From positions 248,001 to 312,000 of the forward strand of contig NZ_FQYP01000002.1 of NCBI RefSeq assembly GCF_900141785.1: 64,000 nucleotides of DNA, in the 5' to 3' direction. Origin of the DNA: Aquimarina spongiae. GTDB taxonomy: Bacteria > Bacteroidota > Bacteroidia > Flavobacteriales > Flavobacteriaceae. Each line of letters opens with the position of its first letter. The stretch's first letter is position 1. Below are positions 8,230 through 17,056 of this stretch, piece after piece. A program made the translations under genes and the position numbers. The notes beneath the pieces were generated by a model that made no database searches, was not told the origin of the DNA, and worked only from the letters and a program-made list of their open reading frames with translations.

Positions 8230-9564
8230 GTGATCCAGTTTTTCAAATCTTTTTACCTAACCAAAAACGTATTTTATATACTCTTTACGATAGCTGTACT
8301 ATTTTTACTATCGTATTGGTTTCATATACTGTATCCTTTTACATGGCTTTTGGTATGGGGGTTTGTGATTGTGTTTTTATTTGATATTATCATCCTTTTC
8401 AATTCCAAAAATGGGATTGATAGTAACCGATTATTACCGGATAAATTTTCGAATAGTGATTTCAATGCTGTACCGATAAGGATCAAGAATAACTATCCTT
8501 TTACCACACATGTTGAAATTATCGATGAGATACCAGTTCAATTTCAGAAGAGAGATTTTTTGAAATCAGAACGTATTGGTCCAAAAAACATACTTGATTT
8601 TGAATATTCGCTTCGACCTGTGCAACGAGGAGAATATGTATTTGGTAGTTTACATATTTACGCCATGAGCAAAATACAATTTGCTAAAAGAAGATATAGC
8701 TTTGATAAAGCTGCCATGGTAAAAGTATATCCTTCGTTTATCCAAATGAAGAAATACGATTTTTTGGCGATAGACAATAAACTGACACAAATTGGGCTGA
8801 AAAAAATTCGCCGAATTGGGCATACCATGGAATTCGAGCAGATTAAGGAGTATGTTGTTGGGGATGATGTACGTACTATTAACTGGAAAGCCACTGCCAA
8901 GCATGGCAACCTGATGATCAATCAATTTCAAGATGAAAAATCACAGCCTATTTATTCGATTATAGATGCGAGTAGGGTCATGAAAATGCCATTTAATGAG
9001 TTAAGTTTATTGGATTATGCCGTAAACAGTACGCTCGCCTTTTCTAATATTGCTTTAAAAAAGCATGATAAAGTAGGAATGTTGAGCTTTTCGAATACGG
9101 TAAATGATTTTCTTCCGGATAGCGGTAAGAAAACATATATCAATACCATTTCAGAAACGCTTTATAATGTAAAAACGCAGTTTTTGGATTCGGATTTTGG
9201 TTTGTTGTACGCTCATGTCAAACGACAAATTACCCATCGCAGTCTCCTTCTTCTCTATACCAACTTTGAGCATATTTCTTCACTAAAAAGACAACTTCCT
9301 TTTTTGCAAGCACTGGCAAAAAAACATTTATTAGTGGTTATCTTTTTCGAAAACACCGAATTGAATCAGCTAATCAAATCCGAAGCAGAAGATTTGCAAA
9401 CCATTTATGACCAAACCATTGCGCAACAGTTTGCTTACGACAAAAAAGTAATGGTCAAAGAATTGCAAAAGTATGGTATCCAAACAGTACTTACTACTCC
9501 TCAAAATCTTACTGTAAACACTATTAATAAGTACCTGGAAATTAAAGCACGAGGACTTTTATAA
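8230..9564 (+). CDS. DUF58 domain protein, GTG start
   Basis: 444 residues, starting at GTG three bases after the MoxR stop. Two N-terminal membrane helices (about 12-30 and 36-52) are followed by an immunoglobulin-like segment and the DUF58 motif EYVVGDDVRTINWKATAKHG (about 210-230). A VWA-like C-terminal half contains YSIIDASRVM, a position analogous to the metal-site start of VWA domains. DUF58 proteins are the usual client or partner of MoxR ATPases. Last gene of the operon; a 155-base gap follows. Confidence 0.9.
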   Translation: MIQFFKSFYLTKNVFYILFTIAVLFLLSYWFHILYPFTWLLVWGFVIVFLFDIIILFNSKNGIDSNRLLPDKFSNSDFNAVPIRIKNNYPFTTHVEIIDEIPVQFQKRDFLKSERIGPKNILDFEYSLRPVQRGEYVFGSLHIYAMSKIQFAKRRYSFDKAAMVKVYPSFIQMKKYDFLAIDNKLTQIGLKKIRRIGHTMEFEQIKEYVVGDDVRTINWKATAKHGNLMINQFQDEKSQPIYSIIDASRVMKMPFNELSLLDYAVNSTLAFSNIALKKHDKVGMLSFSNTVNDFLPDSGKKTYINTISETLYNVKTQFLDSDFGLLYAHVKRQITHRSLLLLYTNFEHISSLKRQLPFLQALAKKHLLVVIFFENTELNQLIKSEAEDLQTIYDQTIAQQFAYDKKVMVKELQKYGIQTVLTTPQNLTVNTINKYLEIKARGLL

Positions 9565-9719
9565 GGAGACTTTGATCCTATTCAATTTCTGATTACTGAG
9601 TACCAGATACAATTCATCCTATGATATTGACAATTCGGTAACATACTTTATTACATACACATGGATTTATAGACTTTTGAAGTGTTCAAACATCAAATAA
9701 CTATAAAAATCTTATGTAT

Positions 9720-10142
9720 ATGAAAACTCTAGCTTTATTACTTGCCTTGTTTACTTCAAATTTTATACTTACTGCACAAGACAATGCCAAAGGAATCACA
9801 ATTACAGTAACCGTTCCTAATGTAACTGGTTCTGAAGGAGAAGTATTATTTGCCTTATATGATGAGAATACGTTTATGAAAGCGGCTCCGATTCAGGCTG
9901 CAAAAAGTGAAATCGAAAACGGTGTGGCCAAAGTGACTTTCACCAACATTCCTGCAGGAGAATATGGAATCACTTGTTTGCATGATGCCAACGGAAATGG
10001 AAGAATGGATTTTGAAGCCAACGGAATGCCAAAAGAAAATTACGGAGTATCCAACAATAATATGAGCTACGGACCACCAATGTGGGGAGATGCAAAATTC
10101 GAAGTGGGTAACGAAGACCTAGCTTTTGAAATAAGAATGTAA
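9720..10142 (+). CDS. DUF2141 family secreted protein
   Basis: 140 residues from the ATG at 9720 (an ATG at 9714 is also possible). Signal peptide MKTLALLLALFTSNFILTAQ. The mature part has the DUF2141 pattern: ITVTVPNVTGSEGEVLFALYDENTFM, FTNIPAGEYGITCLHDANGNGRMDF, then NYGVSNN. The DANGNGRMD loop could bind Ca2+. Function unknown; probably periplasmic or exported. It stands alone, with a terminator 26 bases downstream. Confidence 0.88.
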   Translation: MKTLALLLALFTSNFILTAQDNAKGITITVTVPNVTGSEGEVLFALYDENTFMKAAPIQAAKSEIENGVAKVTFTNIPAGEYGITCLHDANGNGRMDFEANGMPKENYGVSNNNMSYGPPMWGDAKFEVGNEDLAFEIRM

Positions 10143-10167
10143 TCCAACAGAAAATATTCATCAATCA

Positions 10168-10198
10168 AAAAAGCTGTCTATTAAGACAGCTTTTTTTC
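10168..10198. terminator. Bidirectional rho-independent terminator
   Basis: Arms AAAAGCTGTCTT and AAGACAGCTTTT around a short loop, then a T-run on the right and A-run on the left. It lies between the convergent DUF2141 and HTH genes and can stop both. Confidence 0.85.
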
Positions 10199-10223
10199 CT
10201 ATTGTATGCCCTATATAAACACC

Positions 10224-10847
10224 CTAGTTCATAACAATAGCTCTGACGTGTGTTTTTAAGTTTTGTTCGTTGCTTTTTAACACTTTGGTTCGGAGTTTAC
10301 ATCTAATCGATTGTACTTCTGACACTTCTAACTGAAGTTTTTTTGCCGTTTTTTCTGAAGGGATATTCAAATAAAGGAAAACACAATGCTGAATTTCATC
10401 TTTAGAAAAATTAGGATACAACGTACTTAATTGGCTGCTCAAAAGAAGATGATAAGGTAGTAAGGTCTGCATTTGTTGATCTTTTTCTTTTCCAATAATA
10501 TAGGCTTGTTGTTGTCTTGCCGAATATTCTTCAAAAAAATGCCCCAAATGTTTGCCTCTACCTGATCGAAGGAAGGCTAATTCTCTTTCTCTCTTCTTTA
10601 ATAATACTTCTGCAACCTTTTTCTCCAGTTCATGTTTTAAAACGATGCGTTTACTTTTTTGAACTTTATTAAAACTAATCACCACAATCACTCCCAAAAT
10701 CAATACAAGGACCAATGCTATACATGCAAAAATCACCCAATTCGGTATTGCTTTTTGGATATAAAGGATCCATAAATGGCTAAAATTTCCCAGCACTTTT
10801 CCAAAACCTATTATCGCATCATAAAGGGGATATGCTATAAGGTACAT
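10224..10847 (-). CDS. Membrane-anchored coiled-coil protein with LuxR-like HTH end
   Basis: 207 residues. One membrane helix (about 39-60), then a Lys/Glu-rich coiled coil (about 63-95), and a C-terminal region (about 145-205) with FSKDEIQHCVFLYLNIPSEK and AKKLQLEVSEVQSIRCKLR. That region resembles the HTH tail of Bacteroidota TPR/LuxR-type regulators such as the 20220-21902 protein in this window. It looks like a short version that lacks the sensor TPRs. A DNA-binding membrane regulator is inferred. A possible alternative is a structural membrane protein. Confidence 0.6.
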   Translation of the reverse strand: MYLIAYPLYDAIIGFGKVLGNFSHLWILYIQKAIPNWVIFACIALVLVLILGVIVVISFNKVQKSKRIVLKHELEKKVAEVLLKKRERELAFLRSGRGKHLGHFFEEYSARQQQAYIIGKEKDQQMQTLLPYHLLLSSQLSTLYPNFSKDEIQHCVFLYLNIPSEKTAKKLQLEVSEVQSIRCKLRTKVLKSNEQNLKTHVRAIVMN

Positions 10848-11020
10848 ATTGATCAGGTTAGTGTTTCTTTATCTTTATTATTAAAACACCATATTGCGGG
10901 TTTACCCTACTTTTATTTAAAAAAAAGTAATTTTACCAGTAATTTCTTATAATAAACATCATTGTTATAGATAAAACAAATTTTTAAACGCTTATTAATA
11001 AATAATATCAATAGCTTTAT

Positions 11021-11028
11021 TATCTTTG
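11021..11028 (+). promoter_or_regulatory. -7 element of oxyR promoter
   Basis: TATCTTTG matches the Bacteroidota -7 consensus TAnnTTTG and ends 19 bases before the oxyR ATG. No good -33 TTTG is visible, which would fit an activated or weak promoter. Confidence 0.5.
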
Positions 11029-11047
11029 TAGTTCTAAAATATAACCT

Positions 11048-11998
11048 ATGACCATAACACAACTAAAATATGTTCTAGCCGTTGCCGAGCACAAAAACTT
11101 TACCAAAGCTGCGGAAAAAACATTTGTAACTCAACCCACATTGAGTATGCAAATTCAGAAATTGGAAGAAGAATTAGATATTCTGATTTTTGACAGAAGC
11201 AAAAAACCTATAGAGCTTACCGAAGTTGGAAACAAACTAGTACAACAAGCCAGAAATATTGTCAATGAGAGTGAACGTATACAAGATATAGTAGACCAAC
11301 AAAAAGGATTTATTGGAGGAGAATTCAAACTTGGAGTCATCCCTACCATTATGCCCACATTGTTGCCCATGTTTTTGACCAATTTTATCAAAAAGTACCC
11401 CAAGGTAAAACTAAAAATTGAAGAACTAACTACAGAGGCTATTATTGAACGTTTGATGGATGGGCATTTGGATGCGGCTATAGCTGCTACCCCGCTAGAA
11501 AATGAGAATATAAAAGAACGTGTTCTATATTATGAACCTTTTGTTGGATACATCCCCAATAACCATAGGTTGAACCAAAAGAAAAAGATTGATGCGACAG
11601 ATTTGGATATAGATGACTTGCTATTGCTAGAAGATGGTCACTGTTTTAGAGATGGTATTATCAACTTATGCAAGACACAAAAAAGTTATGATGAAGATCA
11701 TTTCCAGCTACAAAGTGGAAGTTTTGAAACTTTGGTAAAATTGGCAAACGAAGGATTGGGTATGACACTACTCCCCTATCTACATACTATGGATGTAAAG
11801 GAAAGCGAAAAAACCAACTTGCATTATTTTAATGAACCAACACCAGCAAGAGAAGTAAGTTTAATCTTCAATAAAAGTGAATTAAAAATGCAGATCATAG
11901 ATGCACTACACACCACTATCGCTGGAGTAGTAAAAGGCGCAATCGCATTTCAAAATGTTCAAATTATAAGCCCTATTACAAAAGTAAAAAGCGACTAA
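11048..11998 (+). CDS. oxyR: OxyR, peroxide-sensing LysR-type regulator
   Basis: 316 residues. LysR HTH at 1-60 (LKYVLAVAEHKNFTKAAEK, TQPTLSMQIQKLEEEL) and a periplasmic-binding-like effector domain. The decisive feature is DGHCFRDGIINLC: the cysteines fall at 199 and 208, the same positions and spacing as the E. coli OxyR disulphide pair that senses H2O2. It most likely activates catalase and peroxidase genes after oxidation. Its stop codon lies inside the terminator hairpin. No catalase or Dps gene is adjacent. Confidence 0.92.
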   Translation: MTITQLKYVLAVAEHKNFTKAAEKTFVTQPTLSMQIQKLEEELDILIFDRSKKPIELTEVGNKLVQQARNIVNESERIQDIVDQQKGFIGGEFKLGVIPTIMPTLLPMFLTNFIKKYPKVKLKIEELTTEAIIERLMDGHLDAAIAATPLENENIKERVLYYEPFVGYIPNNHRLNQKKKIDATDLDIDDLLLLEDGHCFRDGIINLCKTQKSYDEDHFQLQSGSFETLVKLANEGLGMTLLPYLHTMDVKESEKTNLHYFNEPTPAREVSLIFNKSELKMQIIDALHTTIAGVVKGAIAFQNVQIISPITKVKSD

Positions 11999-12015
11999 AA
12001 AGTCGCTTTTTTTTT
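11986..12015. terminator. Terminator overlapping the oxyR stop codon
   Basis: Arms AAAAGCGACT and AGTCGCTTTT around a short A-rich loop, followed by a long T-run. The oxyR TAA (11996-11998) lies at the top of the hairpin, and the convergent small gene ends at 12014, so the structure serves both genes. Confidence 0.85.
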
Positions 12016-12214
12016 ATGTTGTTTTTAAATAGATTAAACAAGATTGTAATTCTGGTTGTTTAACCGTCAAGGATTGAATCCATATTTTCAATTCTTCAAT
12101 CTCGTGCGGAAGTAGTCTGTTTAGTGCTTTTAGAACTTCCTTTGTAAAAAGATTAACATCAAAACTTACTTTTTTAAGAACAGTTTTAGTGTAATCAAAC
12201 ATTGCTCTGGCCAT
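12014..12214 (-). CDS. Small conserved flavobacterial protein
   Basis: 66 residues, or 62 if the second ATG at 12202 (MFDYTKTVLKKVSFD) is used. Its sequence, with NLFTKEVLKALNRLLPHEIEELKIW, reads like a helical small protein of a kind I recall across Flavobacteriaceae without a known function. No signal peptide or cysteine pair apart from one late Cys. It has its own upstream space and ends at the shared terminator. Likely real, function unknown. Confidence 0.65.
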   Translation of the reverse strand: MARAMFDYTKTVLKKVSFDVNLFTKEVLKALNRLLPHEIEELKIWIQSLTVKQPELQSCLIYLKTT

Positions 12215-12346
12215 AAATTAATAGGGGTTTAAATGTTAGGTTTAAACTAGTAATTGTAGGAATAAGCTTACATTTTAATATTTAACTAATACTAATATAT
12301 GCAAATAAAACTAAAAAACCAGTCTTTTAGCGCTTATTTAACACAG

Positions 12347-13147
12347 TTAAAAATTGTTATCGCCATCCAAAAGATCTCCTAAACCTCCTAAAATACTACC
12401 TTCACCTTTACTTTTACCTCCTCCCCTTGGAGCTAAAGCAAGTACTCGATTTGCTAACCTACTAAACGGAAGTGATTGTATATATACTACTCCTGGCCCT
12501 GTTAAGGTAGCAAAGAATAATCCTTCGCCCCCAAAGATGGTATTTTTGATTCCTCCCACAAACTCAATATCGTAGTTTACTCCTTTAGAAAAACCAATAA
12601 TACATCCGGTATCTATCTTTAATTTTTCACCTGGTTGTAGTTCTTTTCGTGCTGTGGTACCCCCAGCATGCACAAATGCCATACCATCACCTTCTAGTTT
12701 TTGCATGATAAACCCTTCTCCCCCAAAAAGGCCACGACCTAATTTTCTAGAAAACTCGATTCCGATAGAAACTCCTTTCGCAGCGCATAGAAAAGCATCT
12801 TTCTGACAAATAAATTTACCACCGTAATTCGTTAAATCAATGGGAATGATTTTTCCTGGATAAGGAGAAGCAAAACTTACACGTTTCTTTCCTATAGCTT
12901 CATTATAAAAGGCTGTCATAAATAAACTTTCTCCGGTAAGCAGTCGTTTTCCCGCTCCAAAGATTTTACCCATGATCCCTTTATCCTTGTTAGACCCATC
13001 ACCAAAGATGGTATCCATTTTTATACCATCATCCATCATCATAAAGCTTCCTGCTTCAGCAATTACGCCTTCTTGTGGATCCAACTCGATCTCCACATAT
13101 TGCATTTCTTCTCCAATGATGTCGTAGTCTATTTCGTGTGCTGTCAT
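12347..13147 (-). CDS. TIGR00266/AIM24 family protein
   Basis: 266 residues. The start HEIDYDIIGEEMQYVEIELDPQEGVIAEAGSFMMM and the repeated glycine-rich strands (GGEGFIMQKLEGDGMAFVHAGG, FGGEGLFFATLTGPG) are typical of the AIM24 beta-sandwich family. The C-terminus is Gly-rich (GGGKSKGEGSILGGLGD). Bacterial function is not established. It is followed, in the same direction and 106 bases upstream, by the DUF4442 gene, with which it may form an operon. Confidence 0.88.
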   Translation of the reverse strand: MTAHEIDYDIIGEEMQYVEIELDPQEGVIAEAGSFMMMDDGIKMDTIFGDGSNKDKGIMGKIFGAGKRLLTGESLFMTAFYNEAIGKKRVSFASPYPGKIIPIDLTNYGGKFICQKDAFLCAAKGVSIGIEFSRKLGRGLFGGEGFIMQKLEGDGMAFVHAGGTTARKELQPGEKLKIDTGCIIGFSKGVNYDIEFVGGIKNTIFGGEGLFFATLTGPGVVYIQSLPFSRLANRVLALAPRGGGKSKGEGSILGGLGDLLDGDNNF

Positions 13148-13253
13148 AATAACTAGGTATACGTTTTAATGATTAAATGAATGTTTATACTATTGGTAAA
13201 CATTTTTTGCAAAGCGTTACACCTATTTTTGGTTTAAGTAGTATCGCTTTGTG

Positions 13254-13709
13254 TTACCCTTTTACTTTCAAGGTCCATTCAAAGTTAAAAGTAGATACTT
13301 CTACTCCTTCTTTATTAGTTCCAACAGATTTCATCCATACCGTTTGTCCTTCTCCTGTTTCAATAGCTTTTTCGATAGCTTTTTCTATCAATCCACCATC
13401 TTCACAAACAAAAGTAATTCTCCCTGTAGCCTTTTTGGTAAAGGTAGCATTGTTATTAGCTACCAACATCGAGATTTTCTTTCCGCTGTTTCTAATATAA
13501 CCAGTTACCAAAGCTCCGGTGGTTAACTCGGCTGCCATCCCTTGTACGGCCCAAAACATAGAATTAAAAGGATTTTGATTGAACCATCTGTGCTTTACGG
13601 TAACGGTACAAGTCGTTCTGTCAATAGATTTAACCCGTACTCCGCATAGCCAAGCCGAAGGTAATTTAAATAGTAAGAAGGTATTTAGTTTTCCTGGAGT
13701 GATATTCAT
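13254..13709 (-). CDS. DUF4442 hot-dog fold protein (thioesterase-like)
   Basis: 151 residues. The pattern FKLPSAWLCGVRVKSID, VTVKHRWFNQNPFNSMFWAVQGMAAELTTGAL fits DUF4442, a hot-dog fold family related to acyl-CoA thioesterases. The NPFNSMFWA helix is the central hot-dog helix. No clear catalytic residue can be assigned. Upstream of, and in the same direction as, the AIM24-like gene. Confidence 0.82.
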   Translation of the reverse strand: MNITPGKLNTFLLFKLPSAWLCGVRVKSIDRTTCTVTVKHRWFNQNPFNSMFWAVQGMAAELTTGALVTGYIRNSGKKISMLVANNNATFTKKATGRITFVCEDGGLIEKAIEKAIETGEGQTVWMKSVGTNKEGVEVSTFNFEWTLKVKG

Positions 13710-13803
13710 TGATTAACATTTTTGATAGTTACAATATAGGTAAAAGTAATTGGGTTCGAAAATTCATATTTTCTTAAATTTATGTTAAATTATGGTACTA
13801 TGT

Positions 13804-13836
13804 TTTGCATAATACCTTTTTTTAGACATATATTTG
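13804..13836 (+). promoter_or_regulatory. Bacteroidota promoter for the DUF4870 operon
   Basis: TTTG at 13804-13807 and TATATTTG at 13829-13836, separated by 21 bases, match the -33/-7 pattern TTTG...TAnnTTTG. The ATG at 13865 follows 28 bases later. Confidence 0.6.
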
Positions 13837-13864
13837 CATAAGAAACTATTATATACTTTTAAAA

Positions 13865-14317
13865 ATGTCATCTAATAACCACAAAAATATCGCAACGTTC
13901 ATGCATCTGGGGGCGTTTTCCAAATACTTTATTCCGTTTGGAAATTACATTGTTCCCATATTGCTTTGGACCACCAATAAGGACAAATCAGAGTTTATTG
14001 ACGAAAACGGAAAAGAGGCCATTAATTTTCAACTGAGTATATTATTGTATACCGTTATCCTAGGAATGTTTTCCTTTCCGTTTTTCATCTTTAATGTTTT
14101 TGGAGATGCTTCTATTACAGATTTATTTCACCATGATTCGATATCCATCAATTTTTCGAATCCTGGAGGATTTAGAACACTTATAGGTGCATCATTTATA
14201 GGAGTAATCGCGCTAGTTGGTTTCTTTCTGGAAATCATTTTTGTAATTACTGCCGCATTAAAAGCTGACAAAGGAGAGTCGTACAGATACCCACTATCTA
14301 TTAGGTTTATCAAATAA
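13865..14317 (+). CDS. DUF4870 family membrane protein
   Basis: 150 residues. The pattern NIATFMHLGAFSKYFIPFGNYIVPILLWTTNKDKSEFIDENGKEAINFQ is diagnostic of DUF4870 (Tic20-like small membrane proteins): a helix, the DxxGKEAxNFQ cytosolic loop, then helices at about 57-80 and 110-135. Function unknown. The HEXXH membrane protein follows after three bases. Confidence 0.88.
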   Translation: MSSNNHKNIATFMHLGAFSKYFIPFGNYIVPILLWTTNKDKSEFIDENGKEAINFQLSILLYTVILGMFSFPFFIFNVFGDASITDLFHHDSISINFSNPGGFRTLIGASFIGVIALVGFFLEIIFVITAALKADKGESYRYPLSIRFIK

Positions 14318-14320
14318 TCA

Positions 14321-14854
14321 ATGAAATCATCTATCAACATATCGTATATCTTGGTTACTGCTTTGGCAGTGTTGCTTACCTTCATTGTACATGAGTTTGC
14401 ACACTATGTGACTGGAGAGCTATTAGGATATTCGATGAAGATGACATTAAATTCGGTAACCTTAAAAGAGGGAACCTATAATTCTGATTGGCATAGCTAT
14501 TTAGTAACCGCTGCCGGACCTATAATAACTATTGTATTAGCTTTTGTGTTCTTTTACGTAATAAGAAAAACTGGTAAAGTATCCTGGTATCCATTTTTGT
14601 TTTTCGCTTTTGTTTTTAGACTTATGGCAATGGTAATTTCCATATTCAACCCTAATGACGAAGCAAGATTAAGTTATGTACTTGGGCTTGGATATTGGAT
14701 GCTTCCATTATTAGTAACATTTACATTATTGTTTCTGGTTATTAAAACCTCAAAAGAACAAGGGTACGGTCTAAAATTTAACCTCATCAATTATCTTTTA
14801 GCAACAGTCTTTGTTACTGGAGTTGTATGCCTTGATCAATATGTTTTAAAATAA
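14321..14854 (+). CDS. Membrane protein with HEXXH motif (M50-like?)
   Basis: 177 residues, about five membrane helices. The first helix ends in VHEFAHYVTGELLGY, an HEXXH zinc-protease motif (H-E-F-A-H near residue 25) inside the membrane as in site-2 (M50) proteases. A NPNDEARLS segment after the third helix could provide the third ligand (Asn-Pro-Asn-Asp, compare NPDG in M50). It is much shorter than standard site-2 proteases and has no PDZ domain. Coupled to the DUF4870 gene and upstream of the PadR/PspC cluster. Protease activity is inference. Confidence 0.65.
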   Translation: MKSSINISYILVTALAVLLTFIVHEFAHYVTGELLGYSMKMTLNSVTLKEGTYNSDWHSYLVTAAGPIITIVLAFVFFYVIRKTGKVSWYPFLFFAFVFRLMAMVISIFNPNDEARLSYVLGLGYWMLPLLVTFTLLFLVIKTSKEQGYGLKFNLINYLLATVFVTGVVCLDQYVLK

Positions 14855-14928
14855 TCATCAATCAAATTCATCAATCAATCAAACCATCAATCAAAAAATG
14901 AACAGTTTAACTTTTAAAAATTAGTTTT

Positions 14929-15264
14929 ATGAAGATCGAAAACACGAAAGCGCAAATGCGCAAGGGTGTTCTGGAATATTGCATACTTTCTATCTTAAAG
15001 GACGATGATGCTTATGTTGCCGAGATTTTGGGAACCTTAAAAGATGCAAAGATGCTCGTGGTAGAAGGTACGATTTACCCCCTACTAACCAGGCTAAAAA
15101 ATGCCGGGCTTTTAAACTATCGCTGGGAAGAATCAACCTCGGGACCGCCACGGAAATATTATGGACTCACAGAAACCGGAAAGTTGTTTCTAAAGGAATT
15201 AAACACTACTTGGGACGAATTACAACACGCTGTAAATCTGGTAACCAAACAAAAAAAGAAGTAA
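14929..15264 (+). CDS. PadR family transcriptional regulator
   Basis: 111 residues. The winged-helix PadR layout is clear: MRKGVLEYCILSILKDDDAYVAEI, EGTIYPLLTRLKNAGLLNYRWEE, GPPRKYYGLTETGK. PadR proteins are usually repressors of the gene that follows. Here the PspC gene starts one base after the stop, so it probably controls its own operon. The 74 bases upstream contain degenerate ATCA repeats. Confidence 0.9.
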   Translation: MKIENTKAQMRKGVLEYCILSILKDDDAYVAEILGTLKDAKMLVVEGTIYPLLTRLKNAGLLNYRWEESTSGPPRKYYGLTETGKLFLKELNTTWDELQHAVNLVTKQKKK

Positions 15265-15265
15265 A

Positions 15266-17011
15266 ATGAACAAAACAGTCAATATAAATTTAGCAGGTAT
15301 ATTTTTTCATATCGATGAGGATGCGTATCTCAAATTGCAACGATACCTCAGCGCGATCAAACGTTCCTTTACAGATTCTCAGGGTAGAGACGAGATTATT
15401 GCCGATATAGAAGCACGTATTGCAGAGCTTTTTAGTGAAAAAATAAGAGATGAAAGACAAGTTATCGGTAATAAAGAAGTAGACGAGGTAATCGCAGTAA
15501 TGGGGCAACCAGAAGATTACCGATTGGATGAGGAAATTTTTGAAGACGAGCCAAGAGCATCGTATCAAAGACCAAAAAGTGCTAAGCAGTTGTTCAGAGA
15601 TACCACCAATTCGTATGTAGGAGGTGTAAGTTCAGGACTTTCTCACTATTTAGGAATAGATTCTACATGGATTCGTTTGGCATGGATTTTATTTACGATC
15701 TTTTCTAGTGGAGCTTTTATCTTGATTTATATCGCTTTCTGGATTTTTGTCCCAGAAGCCAAATCCACTTCAGACTTTCTTGCCATGAAAGGAGAAGCGG
15801 TGAATATCAGCAATATTGAAAAAAAAATTAAAGAGGGTTTTGACGATGTAGCGGATACCGTAAAAAATGTAGACTATCAAAAATACAGCAATAAAGTAAA
15901 AAGTAGTTCTACCACTTTTTTTGAAGCCTTAGGAGATGTTCTATTGTTCTTATTAAAGATATTCGTAAAGTTCATTGGTGTCATCCTTATCATCACTGCC
16001 GGTATTACTTTGATCAGTTTGTTTATAGGATTATTTACGGTAGGGACCTTTGGATTTATGGATACCCCATGGACCGAATACATCGAAGTGGGTAACCATC
16101 CCGATGTTCCACTATGGATTGTATCCTTGTTAGCGTTCTTTGCAGTAGGAATCCCTTTCTTCTTCCTATTCATCCTTGGATTGAAGATTTTGATTAACAA
16201 CCTTAAATCCATAGGTACACCGGCAAAATTGGGATTATTAGGGGTTTGGATCATTTCTATAATAGGATTAAGTGTGATCGGTATTAGACAAGCAACTTTA
16301 GAAGCATATGACGCTGATGTAATTACCGAAGAAAAAACACTTCCAATTACAGCCAAGGACACGCTTACCATCAAAATGCAAGGTAATGATCGATATGTGC
16401 GTCAGTTAAGACATAGAGATGATTATAGAATCAAAAGAGATGAAGAAGGTAATAGAGTGATTGTAGTACGTGATATAGAAATCTATATGAAGTCCACCAA
16501 AAGAGATTCTGTAGTAAGTTTGGCCATAAAGAAAAAAGCAGAAGGCCGATCATATGACGAAGCTTCAGAACGTGCAGAAGACATCAAGTACTTTTATGAA
16601 TTAGAAGGAAAAACATTGCTCTTAGACGGATTTGCGATCACGGATTATGCAAATAAATTTAGAGATCAGGAAGTGAATATCACCTTAACACTACCAGAAG
16701 GTATTACCATTTATGCTGATGATAACACATCTGGTTTCAATAACTCCTGGACATATGATGATTATATCACTATCGATCGAAAAGAGGAGGAATACCTGAA
16801 ACTGGTTGATGGTAAGTTTGTATGCGAAAGCTGCCCTGAGAAAGAAAACGATTGGGAGTATGATGAAGATGAAGACGAGGTAAAAATTAATATTAACTCT
16901 GAAGATCAAAATTTCAATTTAAAAATAGACGAAGACGGCGTTGAATTAAATAATGAACCCGTAAAAGTAAAAATAGACGAGGACGGTATAGAAATCAAAA
17001 CCGAAAATTAA
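15266..17011 (+). CDS. PspC domain-containing membrane protein
   Basis: 581 residues. An N-terminal domain (1-90, NINLAGIFFHIDEDAY, DIEARIAELF) is followed by the PspC domain (about 103-167: YVGGVSSGLSHYLGIDSTWIRLAWILF, then a membrane helix). After a cytosolic stretch come three more membrane helices (about 230-345) and a large outside C-terminal domain with acidic repeats near the end (EDGVELNNEPVKVKIDEDG). PspC proteins sense membrane stress in enterobacteria; a similar role here is inference. It forms an operon with PadR and the GIN lipoprotein (45 bases downstream). Confidence 0.88.
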   Translation: MNKTVNINLAGIFFHIDEDAYLKLQRYLSAIKRSFTDSQGRDEIIADIEARIAELFSEKIRDERQVIGNKEVDEVIAVMGQPEDYRLDEEIFEDEPRASYQRPKSAKQLFRDTTNSYVGGVSSGLSHYLGIDSTWIRLAWILFTIFSSGAFILIYIAFWIFVPEAKSTSDFLAMKGEAVNISNIEKKIKEGFDDVADTVKNVDYQKYSNKVKSSSTTFFEALGDVLLFLLKIFVKFIGVILIITAGITLISLFIGLFTVGTFGFMDTPWTEYIEVGNHPDVPLWIVSLLAFFAVGIPFFFLFILGLKILINNLKSIGTPAKLGLLGVWIISIIGLSVIGIRQATLEAYDADVITEEKTLPITAKDTLTIKMQGNDRYVRQLRHRDDYRIKRDEEGNRVIVVRDIEIYMKSTKRDSVVSLAIKKKAEGRSYDEASERAEDIKYFYELEGKTLLLDGFAITDYANKFRDQEVNITLTLPEGITIYADDNTSGFNNSWTYDDYITIDRKEEEYLKLVDGKFVCESCPEKENDWEYDEDEDEVKININSEDQNFNLKIDEDGVELNNEPVKVKIDEDGIEIKTEN

Positions 17012-17056
17012 ATCAAAAAACGAACAGTTAAATCACAACACTAAAATCTGAAAACA

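Noticed and set aside
14855-14900. ATCAATCAA-type degenerate tandem repeats before padR
   Set aside because: Short, imperfect and low-complexity; similar A/T/C-rich stretches occur elsewhere between genes. No CRISPR or variable-number array structure.
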